From Muribaculaceae bacterium Isolate-036 (Harlan) (GTDB lineage: Bacteria > Bacteroidota > Bacteroidia > Bacteroidales > Muribaculaceae): a stretch of 64,000 bases of DNA. Made by a program: the position numbers and the translations under genes. This document shows, piece by piece, positions 17,601 through 25,856 of the stretch. The stretch's first letter is position 1, and every line of letters starts with the position of its first letter. The notes beneath the pieces were generated by a model, which was not told the origin of the DNA, made no database searches, and was given only the letters and a program-made list of their open reading frames with translations. The stretch spans positions 1 through 64,000 of the forward strand of contig RIAY01000012.1 in the NCBI GenBank assembly GCA_003833075.1, in the 5' to 3' direction.

Positions 17601-18185
17601 TCATCTTGTCATAATCCCGTTCAGGATAAGATCCGCTATAACTTTCTTTATTTTTTCATCTCCAAGTCCATATTGCGACAGACTGTCGCGGATATACGGC
17701 ACGTCAAGTCCATGGACAGCATTGACTATGACCAATGCGCATTCCTTAACATTGCCAATCCTGAAATCTCCCGTCGCTATGCCCTCATGCAATATTTCAA
17801 TAAGCAAAGCCGCCTCTTTTCTTGTGATTATGGCTCGTGCACAATCCACTTTCCTCACGTCCCTGAAAAATCCGGCTCTCAGAGATCCGTTGCGAGAAAC
17901 GATCTCACGCATCGTCTGAAGACGGCATCCGACATATTCCTGAAGCTTTTCCTCAGGTGATATAGGTTTTGCCAGTATCATGCGAAGCTTGACCAGAAGC
18001 TGCTCTGACTCGTTGTCTATGACTGCATTGAATATCTCACGCTTACTTTTGAAATAAGTATAGATGGTGCGCCGACCTTTGTCAGAAGCGGAGGCGATAT
18101 CATTCATTGTCGTATTCTCCACTCCCTTGCGGGCAAAAAGCTGACGGGCAACCTCTATAAATTTCTCACGCGTTTTCTTTACCAT
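17601..18185 (-). CDS. TetR/AcrR-family transcriptional regulator
   Basis: I choose the ATG at 18185 (MVKKTREKFIEVARQLF, 194 residues) over the ATG at 18233, because the helix-turn-helix domain starts just after it as in other TetR proteins. The HTH is visible at about 3-50: NTTMNDIASASDKGRRTIYTYF (split across the recognition helix) followed by KSKREIFNAV. The C-terminal ligand domain is unassigned. It heads the run KAS III-FabG-IspD-RecG-helicase. A FabR- or FadR-like lipid-sensing role is possible from context only. Confidence 0.88.
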   Translation of the reverse strand: MVKKTREKFIEVARQLFARKGVENTTMNDIASASDKGRRTIYTYFKSKREIFNAVIDNESEQLLVKLRMILAKPISPEEKLQEYVGCRLQTMREIVSRNGSLRAGFFRDVRKVDCARAIITRKEAALLIEILHEGIATGDFRIGNVKECALVIVNAVHGLDVPYIRDSLSQYGLGDEKIKKVIADLILNGIMTR

Positions 18186-18274
18186 CTCAGTCTTTCTAAG
18201 AGTATCCGGCGGCGAAACTTTATTATACAACAAACGAATCCTCCACCGAATTGCACATAGTCGGGATTATTGAG

Positions 18275-18282
18275 CAAATTTA
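18275..18282 (-). promoter_or_regulatory. -7 promoter element upstream of the TetR operon
   Basis: Minus-strand TAAATTTG matches the -7 box. No TTTG is present at the expected -33 distance. The predicted start would be about 85 nt before the tetR ATG. Confidence 0.35.
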
Positions 18283-18394
18283 ACAATTTTTCTTCAATTC
18301 TCACCTATATTTCCTCCCCATTTGAACTATCATCAATAAAAATCTGCAAAATAATGCTGTCAAACATATTTTTTTAATTTTTTTAGCCAAATAA

Positions 18395-18426
18395 TTTGCA
18401 TGTTTCAAAAATAAGTCGTAACTTTG
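18395..18426 (+). promoter_or_regulatory. Promoter of the initiator tRNA gene
   Basis: TTTG (18395-18398), 20-nt spacer, TAACTTTG (18419-18426): exact Bacteroidetes consensus. The start would fall about 10 nt before the tRNA 5' end. Confidence 0.75.
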
Positions 18427-18442
18427 CACCCGTAAATAACAC

Positions 18443-18514
<72 letters not shown>

Positions 18515-18516
18515 CT

Positions 18517-18552
18517 AAAAGAAACGCCGACTTTCGAGTCGGCGTTTCTTTT
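18517..18552 (+). terminator. Terminator after the tRNA gene
   Basis: A 16-bp perfect stem (18517-18532 with 18537-18552) closed by a TTCG tetraloop; the 3' arm ends in TTTCTTTT. Confidence 0.85.
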
Positions 18553-18623
18553 ATACACACCCTTTGAACTGTTTAAATTCATACAGTTTCTTAAACATCA
18601 TACCTCTTAACACCCCTTTTAAC

Positions 18624-19283
18624 GTGGAAGTAGTATACGAAGACAATCACATAATTATTGTCAACAAATCGTCGGGAGAAATCGTGCAGGGAGACAAGAC
18701 CGGAGACACCCCACTCTCCGAACATGTCAAAAATTATCTTAAAGAAAAATACAACAAGCCGGGAAACGTATTTTGCGGTGTTGTGCACAGGATCGACCGT
18801 CCGGTGTCCGGTCTTGTAATTTTTGCCAAAACTTCCAAAGCTCTCGAACGGCTTAACAAAATGCTGCGCGATGGCAATATACACAAAACATACTGGGCTC
18901 TTGTGGAAGGTGTTCCAGGGTGCCAGGAAAAGACACTTGAGAATTTCCTCGTCTCTGACGGAAGAATAAACAAGACTTTCGTTTCAGACTGCAGAAACCC
19001 TGAAGCAAAAAAATCAATACTGAGCTACAAGACTGTTGCAAGGGGCGACAGATACACTCTTCTTGAAGTCAATCTGCTTACCGGAAGAAAACACCAGATT
19101 CGCGCCCAGCTGTCGGCAAACGGCAACCCGATAAAGGGAGACCTCAAGTATGGCGCCAGAAGAAGCAACCGTGATGGCAGCATATCCCTGCAGGCACACC
19201 GCATCGAATTCATCCATCCGGTTTCCGGACAACGGATATCTCTTGAGATTCCACCACTCCCCGACATGCAGAAACTTCTATGA
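18624..19283 (+). CDS. RluA-family pseudouridine synthase
   Basis: It isomerises uridine to pseudouridine in rRNA or tRNA. The catalytic motif HRIDRPVSG is visible, followed by VIFAKTSKALERLNKML and the later LLTGRKHQIRAQLS and GDLKYGA blocks. The start is uncertain: the frame is open from a TTG at 18564, but that lies only 12 nt after the tRNA terminator, and family proteins start at the VVYEDNHIIIVNK block, so I prefer the GTG at 18624 (219 residues). There is no S4 domain. The exact RNA target cannot be told from sequence. Confidence 0.87.
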   Translation: MEVVYEDNHIIIVNKSSGEIVQGDKTGDTPLSEHVKNYLKEKYNKPGNVFCGVVHRIDRPVSGLVIFAKTSKALERLNKMLRDGNIHKTYWALVEGVPGCQEKTLENFLVSDGRINKTFVSDCRNPEAKKSILSYKTVARGDRYTLLEVNLLTGRKHQIRAQLSANGNPIKGDLKYGARRSNRDGSISLQAHRIEFIHPVSGQRISLEIPPLPDMQKLL

Positions 19284-19317
19284 ACAAGAGCACCATGCAT
19301 AACAAATGACACAACAA

Positions 19318-19345
19318 AAAAAGGCTCGCATTTGCGAGCCTTTAT
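19318..19345. terminator. Bidirectional terminator between rluA-like and ompA-like genes
   Basis: Stem 19320-19329 with 19334-19343 (AAAGGCTCGC arms, 4-nt loop), with A-rich and T-rich flanks, between convergent genes. Confidence 0.8.
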
Positions 19346-19367
19346 TGTGTCTGATGATTAATTATTA

Positions 19368-20561
19368 TCAGTCAGCGAGCTTGATTGTCACAGCGCGATC
19401 CAGGGGAGCACCCTTTGCACCGAAGTCAGTCAAGTTGTTAGCGTCGATGCGAGCATCGAGCTGGTTCTCGTCAACACCGCATTTTACGAGGAATGCCTTA
19501 ACGCCATTCACACGCTGGTTGCGGAGACGAGTGTTGACCTCATCGTTACCTGTGTAGTTGTCTGCCCAACCTGTAAGGATATATTTCTGGTTGGGAGTCT
19601 CTTTCATAACTTCTGCCATTGATTTGAGGATAGTCTTCTCACGGCTTGAAAGAGAATACTGGTTGATGGGATAGTAAACAGTTGCGAGACCTTCGCAGCT
19701 TACTTTCTCAACAGGACGTTTGAGACATTCGTCAAGCTGCTTCTGGAGGCTTGCGATCTTGGCGTCAGCCTGAGCAAGGCGGGCTACGAGAGCGTCACCC
19801 TCTGCGTCTGTGTATTTCCATGTAGGACATACGGCAGTAACAGGGCAGTTCCAGTCTTTCTTGCCGAAGTGTACGTTAAGACCTGCAGAAAGCTGAAGAT
19901 CGTGAGCGTAGTGGGGGTTGTAAGCACCACCCTCTTTGAAGAGCTGGTAAGCTACATCAAGGAAGATATCAACACTCTTGCTTACTGCGAAGTTGTTCTG
20001 CAAACCTACGTTGATGAAGAGCGGAGTGCTCTTTGCTGAACGCCAGCGAAGGTCTGCACCGTCATATGCGCGACGGAATGTGAACATTGCACCACCACCT
20101 CCGTGAAGGACAGCATTGTAAACACGACCGGGACGATAGCCACACCACCAGTTGGTAAGGTTGATGAGAACATCGAACTCAGGAGCTACAGACTGCATCT
20201 TCTCAGGATAGTAACCGTTAGCGAGAGCGGGCTCGTTCTGCTTGCGGAACATACCCCAGTACTGAGTAGCACCCTTAGTCATAAGGTACTGACCACCGAA
20301 ACGGAATCCGAAGGTAGGAGTTACCCATTTGCCGAAATAGAGAGCGGCGTTGCCACCGAAACGGTTCTTAAGCTCTGCGTGGATGTTATCCTTTGCAAAA
20401 AGGATGTTGGAACCACCCTGAACTGTCATAAACCAGTTGTCTGTAGCCTTGTTCATAAGGTAACCCTGTGAGCAATCCTCAACATAAGTCACCTCCTGCG
20501 CATTGGCGCTGAAAGCACCGGCAGCAAGAACAGCGAGAGTAAATAATACACTTTTCTTCAT
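19368..20561 (-). CDS. OmpA-family outer-membrane porin
   Basis: 397 residues. Signal peptide 1-21 (AAGAFSANAQ), N-terminal beta-barrel of about 250 residues, a short coiled linker (LAQADAKIASLQKQLDE), and a C-terminal OmpA domain with the peptidoglycan-binding ILTGWADNYTGNDEVNTRLR and NQRVNGVKAFLV signature. This is the abundant major OmpA type of Bacteroidales, which tethers the outer membrane to peptidoglycan. It sits downstream of transketolase in the same direction but has a 150-nt gap and its own promoter. Confidence 0.93.
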   Translation of the reverse strand: MKKSVLFTLAVLAAGAFSANAQEVTYVEDCSQGYLMNKATDNWFMTVQGGSNILFAKDNIHAELKNRFGGNAALYFGKWVTPTFGFRFGGQYLMTKGATQYWGMFRKQNEPALANGYYPEKMQSVAPEFDVLINLTNWWCGYRPGRVYNAVLHGGGGAMFTFRRAYDGADLRWRSAKSTPLFINVGLQNNFAVSKSVDIFLDVAYQLFKEGGAYNPHYAHDLQLSAGLNVHFGKKDWNCPVTAVCPTWKYTDAEGDALVARLAQADAKIASLQKQLDECLKRPVEKVSCEGLATVYYPINQYSLSSREKTILKSMAEVMKETPNQKYILTGWADNYTGNDEVNTRLRNQRVNGVKAFLVKCGVDENQLDARIDANNLTDFGAKGAPLDRAVTIKLAD

Positions 20562-20682
20562 AAAACAACAAATTAATTAATTTATGTAATTGTCTATATT
20601 TCAGTTATTTATAGCGGAATCAAACAAGCATGTGCTTCTATAAATTGTTAATTTTCACACTTGCATTGTTAAATTCGAAGTG

Positions 20683-20690
20683 CAAAGTTA
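20683..20690 (-). promoter_or_regulatory. -7 promoter element of the ompA-like gene
   Basis: Minus-strand TAACTTTG. The -33 region is only weakly matched. The leader would be about 115 nt long and AT-rich, which fits a strongly expressed porin. Confidence 0.45.
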
Positions 20691-20711
20691 GCACTTTTTT
20701 ACATATAAACA

Positions 20712-22739
20712 CTATTTCTTTAAAAATAGTTTAATATTTTTTAATACATTTTCCGTATTATAACCAAATTTTTCATCAAGCACCTTTGCTGGAGCCGACG
20801 CTCCGAAACGCTCCATGCCCATGAATCTGTATTCGCCTCCGTTAAGCAGCGGATAAAGAGTCGCGGGAAGACCGGAGGTAAGTCCGAAAAGTCTGACTCC
20901 GGCAGGAATGACACTGCGGCGATATTCTTCACTCTGGCTGTTGAAGAGACCGATCGAGGGCACGGAAACCACACGTGCGGCAACACCTTCGTTTTTAAGT
21001 TCTTCTGCTGCATGGACAAGAAGCGCCACATCGCTGCCATTACCGACAAGTACGACTTCGGGATTCTCGGCATCGACAACGACATAACCGCCCCTGGCTG
21101 TTTTCTTTGCCTCTTCGCGACGGTTATCGCCGGGAAGATCCTCAAGATTCTGACGCGAGAATATAAGGATAGAAGGTGAGTGAACATTCTCCATCGCAAG
21201 TTTATATGCCTCCAATGTCTCTGCAGAATCCGCAGGACGGAGAACAAGTGCAGAAGGTCGTCCGCTGAAATTGGAAATCTGTTCCATCAGTCGTATCTGC
21301 GCCTCTTGCTCTATTGGCTCATGTGTCGGTCCGTCTTCTCCTACGCGGAAGGAGTCGTGTGTATAGATGAACTTGACGGGAAGTTCCATGAGTGCCGACA
21401 TGCGTATTGCCGGTTTCATATAATCGGAGAAAACAAAGAATGTGGCACACGCACCGAATACTCCGCCATGAAGCGCGATACCGTTGATGATGCATGCCAT
21501 GGTAAGCTCTGCAACTCCAGCCTGAAGGAAACCGCCGGTGAAATCCTCTTTGCAGAGAACAGTGGTCTTCTTCAGGAAGCCGTCGGTCTTGTCGGAATTG
21601 GCAAGGTCGGCACTCGACACAATCATATTGCCCACATGCTCGGCAAGAAAACCGAGAACGGTAGCCGAAGCTGCACGACTCGCCATATTTGCCTTGAACT
21701 CGACTGAATCCCACGGAAGTGCGGGCAACTTGAGATCAATATAATCCTGAAGCTGACGCGCCTTGTCAGGATTTGCAGCCGTCCATTCGTCATAAGCCTG
21801 ACGACGAACCGCCACTATCTTTTTAAGTTCTTCGGCGCGGGCGGCATAAAGATTCTTGACATCCTCGCGGATTACCCACGGGTTCTCCGGATCTCCGCCG
21901 AGATTCGCGACAGTCTTGTCGATATCGGCACCGGCTGCCGAAAGCGGCTGTCCGTGTGTGGCTATCGAACCTTCGAGCGAATTCCCCTCTGCATCCACAG
22001 CGCCTCGCGCCATGATCGTATTACCGATGATCAGAGTCGGTTTTTCCTTCTCTTCAAGAGCCTGCTGCAAAGCACCAGCTATTGCGAGAGGATCTGTGCC
22101 GTCAACCTCTATTACATTCCAGTGCCATGCGCGATACTTCGCAGCTGTGTCTTCATTAGTAACATCGGAGACATTGGTTGAAAGCTGAACCTTGTTGGAA
22201 TCATAGAACATGATAAGATTGCTCAGTCCGAGTTTGCCTGCAATGCGTCCTGCTCCCTGTGAAATCTCCTCCTGGATACCTCCGTCGGAAATGAAGGCGT
22301 ATGTCTTGTGAGCCACAACCTCTCCAAAACGGGCGGCAAGGAATCTCTCGGCGATTGCCGCGCCTACCGCCATCACATGTCCCTGACCAAGCGGACCGGA
22401 GGTGTTCTCGATGCCGCGCTCAACATCCACTTCAGGATGACCCGGAGTGACACTACCCCACTGACGGAAGTTCTGAAGATCCTCTATGGTAAATTTGCCG
22501 GTGAGCGCAAGTATGCTGTAGAGCATCGGCGACATATGACCGGGATCAAGGAAGAAACGGTCACGTGCAAACCACTTGGGGTCTGCGGGATCATACACAA
22601 GGAAACTTGAATACAATACATTGATGAAGTCCGCGCCTCCCATAGCGCCTCCGGGGTGACCGGATTTGGACTTCTCCACCATTTCCGCGATAAGAACTCG
22701 CAGATTATTGGCGGCATTGTTCATGACTTTTACGTCCAT
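20712..22739 (-). CDS. tkt: Transketolase
   Basis: 675 residues, full-length thiamine-dependent transketolase of the non-oxidative pentose phosphate pathway. Seen: KSGHPGGAMG near the N-terminus, ThDP motif SDGGIQEEISQG with the downstream NKVQLS, the central FVFSDYMKPAIRMSALM, and HDSFRVGEDGPTHEPIEQ. It follows the sugar transporter gene by about 70 nt and may be cotranscribed with it, linking sugar entry to pentose metabolism. Confidence 0.96.
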   Translation of the reverse strand: MDVKVMNNAANNLRVLIAEMVEKSKSGHPGGAMGGADFINVLYSSFLVYDPADPKWFARDRFFLDPGHMSPMLYSILALTGKFTIEDLQNFRQWGSVTPGHPEVDVERGIENTSGPLGQGHVMAVGAAIAERFLAARFGEVVAHKTYAFISDGGIQEEISQGAGRIAGKLGLSNLIMFYDSNKVQLSTNVSDVTNEDTAAKYRAWHWNVIEVDGTDPLAIAGALQQALEEKEKPTLIIGNTIMARGAVDAEGNSLEGSIATHGQPLSAAGADIDKTVANLGGDPENPWVIREDVKNLYAARAEELKKIVAVRRQAYDEWTAANPDKARQLQDYIDLKLPALPWDSVEFKANMASRAASATVLGFLAEHVGNMIVSSADLANSDKTDGFLKKTTVLCKEDFTGGFLQAGVAELTMACIINGIALHGGVFGACATFFVFSDYMKPAIRMSALMELPVKFIYTHDSFRVGEDGPTHEPIEQEAQIRLMEQISNFSGRPSALVLRPADSAETLEAYKLAMENVHSPSILIFSRQNLEDLPGDNRREEAKKTARGGYVVVDAENPEVVLVGNGSDVALLVHAAEELKNEGVAARVVSVPSIGLFNSQSEEYRRSVIPAGVRLFGLTSGLPATLYPLLNGGEYRFMGMERFGASAPAKVLDEKFGYNTENVLKNIKLFLKK

Positions 22740-22809
22740 AAATTCTGTCTGAATGTTACAACTCCGGCAATATGGACATTAGCCATCTTGCCGGAGTCTG
22801 TTTGATTTA

Positions 22810-24150
22810 TTAAAGATCTCTAAGGTCAACAGGTTCTTCTCCGACCGGAATATCTTTGTTGATATTCTTGGAGCCGACAACCGAATAATAGAGAATGTAG
22901 GCGAGCATTGCCACAACCAGCCAGTAGCTGTTGATATAACCGAAAGTTCCGCCACCGAGTACGCGGGCGATCCAGTCCTGTATGAACGGCATGATACCGC
23001 CGCCGACAACCATCATCATGAATAGACCGGAAGCTTTTGCCGTATACTTGCCCAATCCCTCTGTCGCAAGATTGAAGATACCTCCCCACATTACTGAAGT
23101 GCAAAGACCGCAGAGGAAGAGGAAAAGACATTTCAAGGGCACCTGACCGCTCATGATGTTGAGAGCAGCGATCTCGGGAGACTTGAAAGTTATATCCTCG
23201 GGAAGGAAGATAGCGATAAGAACGAGAAGAATTGCTACTGAAGAAACGGTTATCATCTGTGCGCGTGTCGACACTTTTCCACTGATGATTGTGCTAAGGA
23301 AACGGCCGATAAGCATCATAAGCCAATAAAGAGCGGCAAGAGATCCTGCCACAGCTGCGGCGCCTTCGAAGTTTTCGCGGCTGATCCATGCGTTAAGCTC
23401 TCCCGGAATACCGATTTCGATTCCGACATAGAAGAAAATTGCAATCACACCGAGAAGACAATGACGGAACGCAAGGGGCGAATGCTCATATTTCACCTGC
23501 TTTAGATTTGCCTGTGGCTCCTGAATCCTGATGAAAGAGATAATGATGAACGCCACTACGAAGATTACGATACCGGTTGTCACAAGAGGTGCGACAGCCG
23601 CCATGGTAGTCTCTTTTGTAAGTGTGCCCACAAGCATACCTACGAGCAGAGGAGTCAGTGTTCCGGAAAGCGAGTTGAGTGTTCCACCTGCCTGCACGAG
23701 CTGATTACCCTTGTTGCCGCCGCCTCCGAGGAGATTGAGCATAGGGTTGACAACGGTGTTGAGCATACAGACACAGAAACCGCAGACCAATGCTCCGAGA
23801 AGATAGATGAAGAGATTGAGTGTTGTGGGATTTTCACCTCCTATAACCACTACATTGCCGCCGACAACGCTCGACAGCAACTGGATTCCGAGACCGATCG
23901 CACCGACAGCCAATGCTATCAACGCGGTTTTTTTGTATCCGTAACGTATGAGCATGTTACCCGCCGGAATACCCATGAAAAGGTAAGCGGTGAAGTTCAT
24001 AAGGTTACCTGCCATGCCAGCCCATTCATACTTGAATCCCCAGATGTTGCCGAAGGGGGCTGCCATGTTGGTCACGAACGAAATCATCGCGAAGATGAAG
24101 AACATCGTGACGATAGCGACCAATGATCGCTTTTGTGTAGATTGAGTCAT
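22810..24150 (-). CDS. MFS sugar:H+ symporter, FucP-like
   Basis: 446 residues from the ATG at 24150. An ATG at 24192 would overlap the preceding stop and add an asparagine-rich tract, so I do not use it. About twelve membrane segments are visible. Family marks are FFIFAMISFVTNMAAPF in TM1, the TAYLFMGIPAGNMLIRYGYKK loop, and NTVVNPMLNLLGG in the middle. FucP-type proteins carry fucose, glucose or galactose with protons across the inner membrane. The substrate is not deducible; transketolase downstream hints at a sugar feeding the pentose pathway. Confidence 0.85.
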   Translation of the reverse strand: MTQSTQKRSLVAIVTMFFIFAMISFVTNMAAPFGNIWGFKYEWAGMAGNLMNFTAYLFMGIPAGNMLIRYGYKKTALIALAVGAIGLGIQLLSSVVGGNVVVIGGENPTTLNLFIYLLGALVCGFCVCMLNTVVNPMLNLLGGGGNKGNQLVQAGGTLNSLSGTLTPLLVGMLVGTLTKETTMAAVAPLVTTGIVIFVVAFIIISFIRIQEPQANLKQVKYEHSPLAFRHCLLGVIAIFFYVGIEIGIPGELNAWISRENFEGAAAVAGSLAALYWLMMLIGRFLSTIISGKVSTRAQMITVSSVAILLVLIAIFLPEDITFKSPEIAALNIMSGQVPLKCLFLFLCGLCTSVMWGGIFNLATEGLGKYTAKASGLFMMMVVGGGIMPFIQDWIARVLGGGTFGYINSYWLVVAMLAYILYYSVVGSKNINKDIPVGEEPVDLRDL

Positions 24151-24188
24151 GATAGAGTTGTTATTATTATGGTTATTAAATTCTAACG

Positions 24189-24854
24189 TCAATATTCCCT
24201 TTCACCGAAAATAAGACTTCCTATTCTCACTGATGTCGAGCCTTCCTCCACCGCTATGCGCCAGTCATGGCTCATACCCATGGATACTCGGTCGAAGCCA
24301 CGCAGTCCAAGCGAGTTGTCTTCTGAAATCTCCCTGAATATGCGCCGGATTTCAGCAAAATCCGCACGCACCCGGGACATGTCGGAGGTATTCGATGCCA
24401 TACCCATCACTCCGCATATGTGGGTATTGGTAAGATTCTCGAACCGTTTATCTTTAAAATAAGACATCAGTTCTTCGGGAAGGAAGCCGAATTTGGTTTC
24501 CTCCGCAGCCACATGAACCTGCATAAGGACATTTGTGACTACCCCCGCCTTGCGGGACTCGGAATCTATGAGGGCAAGCAGCTTCTCGGAATCGACACTC
24601 TCGATCAGCGCCACTTTGCCAATAAGCTGCCGCACCTTATTGGTCTGAAGATGACCGATGAAGTGCCACTCTATATCTTCGGGAAGCAGAGGAATTTTCT
24701 CAAGAAGTTCCTGAACACGGCTCTCTCCAAAAAGACGTTGCCCGACATCATATGCCTCGCGGATCATCGACGCCGGATGAAACTTGGAGACCGCCACAAG
24801 ACTGACTCCTTCAGGAATCTCCTCGCGCAGTTTTATTATCTCTTCGGCTACCAT
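24189..24854 (-). CDS. PLP homeostasis protein, YggS/PROSC family
   Basis: 221 residues. It binds pyridoxal phosphate without known catalysis and controls its free level. The PLP lysine is K24 (LVAVSKFHP), and the family blocks FGESRVQE, HFIGHLQTNKV and MGMSHDW followed by AVEEGSTSVRIGSLIFGER are all present. It lies between DUF4494 and the transporter, all in one direction with short gaps. Confidence 0.94.
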   Translation of the reverse strand: MVAEEIIKLREEIPEGVSLVAVSKFHPASMIREAYDVGQRLFGESRVQELLEKIPLLPEDIEWHFIGHLQTNKVRQLIGKVALIESVDSEKLLALIDSESRKAGVVTNVLMQVHVAAEETKFGFLPEELMSYFKDKRFENLTNTHICGVMGMASNTSDMSRVRADFAEIRRIFREISEDNSLGLRGFDRVSMGMSHDWRIAVEEGSTSVRIGSLIFGEREY

Positions 24855-24869
24855 CTCTTTAACCGATTA

Positions 24870-25301
24870 TCATCCAAGATTTGCCGGAAAAACATCCATC
24901 AGAGGAGTCTCCACAATAGACGCTATCTCGAAGTCGCCCATTGTTCCTTTCATTCCTTCAAGAAAATTCTTGAGAGCATCTTCGAAATCTGAAGCCTGCA
25001 CAAGTATCAGTGTCGCCGTTTTTTTCTCGGCTCCTGACTTTTCATCAAGTGTGATGAAATTAACCTTCACAAGATAGTATCGGTCGCCACCCTCGTTGAA
25101 GAAAATTTCGGAAATCTTTGTTTTCTTTTCAGAAGAAATGGAATATTCTCCGGAGATAAAAGGCTTCATCTCCTCCACGATGCGCGCCTCTGCCTCCGTA
25201 AAAGTCAATGCATCAACGAGATAAGGTTCGTTTACCTTTTTAACCATCCCGTTTTCCTGCATCTTGTCATATCTTACTTTGCATTCAAACCAAAGAGCCA
25301 T
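24870..25301 (-). CDS. DUF4494 domain-containing protein
   Basis: 143 residues from the ATG at 25301 (MALWFECKVRYDK). An upstream ATG at 25361 would add 20 residues that do not fit the family start. WFECKVRYDKMQENGMVKKV, PYLVDALTFTEAEARI and TLDEKSGAEKKTA are the blocks I recognise from the Bacteroidetes-specific DUF4494 family. Function is unknown. It sits 15 nt upstream of the YggS gene, a pairing that suggests cotranscription. Confidence 0.85.
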   Translation of the reverse strand: MALWFECKVRYDKMQENGMVKKVNEPYLVDALTFTEAEARIVEEMKPFISGEYSISSEKKTKISEIFFNEGGDRYYLVKVNFITLDEKSGAEKKTATLILVQASDFEDALKNFLEGMKGTMGDFEIASIVETPLMDVFPANLG

Positions 25302-25434
25302 ATATGTAGAAACTGTTTTAATTTTAAGACAGGTGTCTGACATGGTGCCACAACCTGCCACGTTAATCTGTTAACTAAAATTTACCTCATTGAAGACCCC
25401 TGCATTCCGGCAGGCATGCAGGCTCTTCTATTTG

Positions 25435-25442
25435 CAAAGTTA
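25435..25442 (-). promoter_or_regulatory. -7 promoter element of the DUF4494-yggS operon
   Basis: Minus-strand TAACTTTG. The TTTG nearest upstream is too far away for the usual spacing. Confidence 0.35.
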
Positions 25443-25485
25443 ATCAAAAATCCGCATGATTTTCTCTTTTGTTTCAAATTTTTGC

Positions 25486-25493
25486 TAAATTTG
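25486..25493 (+). promoter_or_regulatory. -7 promoter element of the DUF4492-cydAB operon
   Basis: TAAATTTG in plus orientation, about 65 nt before the DUF4492 ATG. A TTTG at 25468-25471 is closer (14 nt) than the usual 19-21, so the -33 box is doubtful. Confidence 0.35.
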
Positions 25494-25558
25494 CCATTGT
25501 TATATTCTATAAGTAAGTGTTGGAAATTAGCTTATATTAAATTTTAGGAGATTTTGAG

Positions 25559-25795
25559 ATGATTTCAAGAATAATCGGATCGTCAGCCCGCGGACTGAAA
25601 AATATATGGATGTTCTATTACACCGGTTTCAGGGAAATGACCGTTGGAAAGACCTTATGGATTATAATACTCATCAAACTTTTCATTTTCTTCATCGTTA
25701 TGAAGATGTTGTTCTTTCCCAATTATCTCTCTTCAAACTTCGACAACGACAAGGAACGAGCTGATCACGTCCGCCATGAACTCACGAACAGATGA
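25559..25795 (+). CDS. DUF4492 single-span membrane protein upstream of cydA
   Basis: 78 residues. An N-terminal amphipathic stretch (SSARGLKNIWMFYYTGFREMTVGKTL, split by one basic face) leads into one strong transmembrane helix (about 34-54, IIILIKLFIFFIVMKMLFF) and a short charged tail. DUF4492 proteins are known to sit directly before cydA in Bacteroidetes and Campylobacterota. Small one-span proteins such as CydX and CydS are accessory subunits of bd oxidases elsewhere, so a similar role is a reasonable inference. The gap to cydA is 61 nt. Confidence 0.85.
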   Translation: MISRIIGSSARGLKNIWMFYYTGFREMTVGKTLWIIILIKLFIFFIVMKMLFFPNYLSSNFDNDKERADHVRHELTNR

Positions 25796-25856
25796 CATTC
25801 GGCTACAGCCTCTTTAGAAACTTTAAATTCCAAATTATAAACTCTATCTATACACA

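Noticed and set aside
25398..25424. Near-palindromic CTGCATTCCGGCAGGCATGCAG stretch between DUF4494 and DUF4492
   Set aside because: The arms do not pair well enough and overlap several ways; I cannot support a terminator or operator there.
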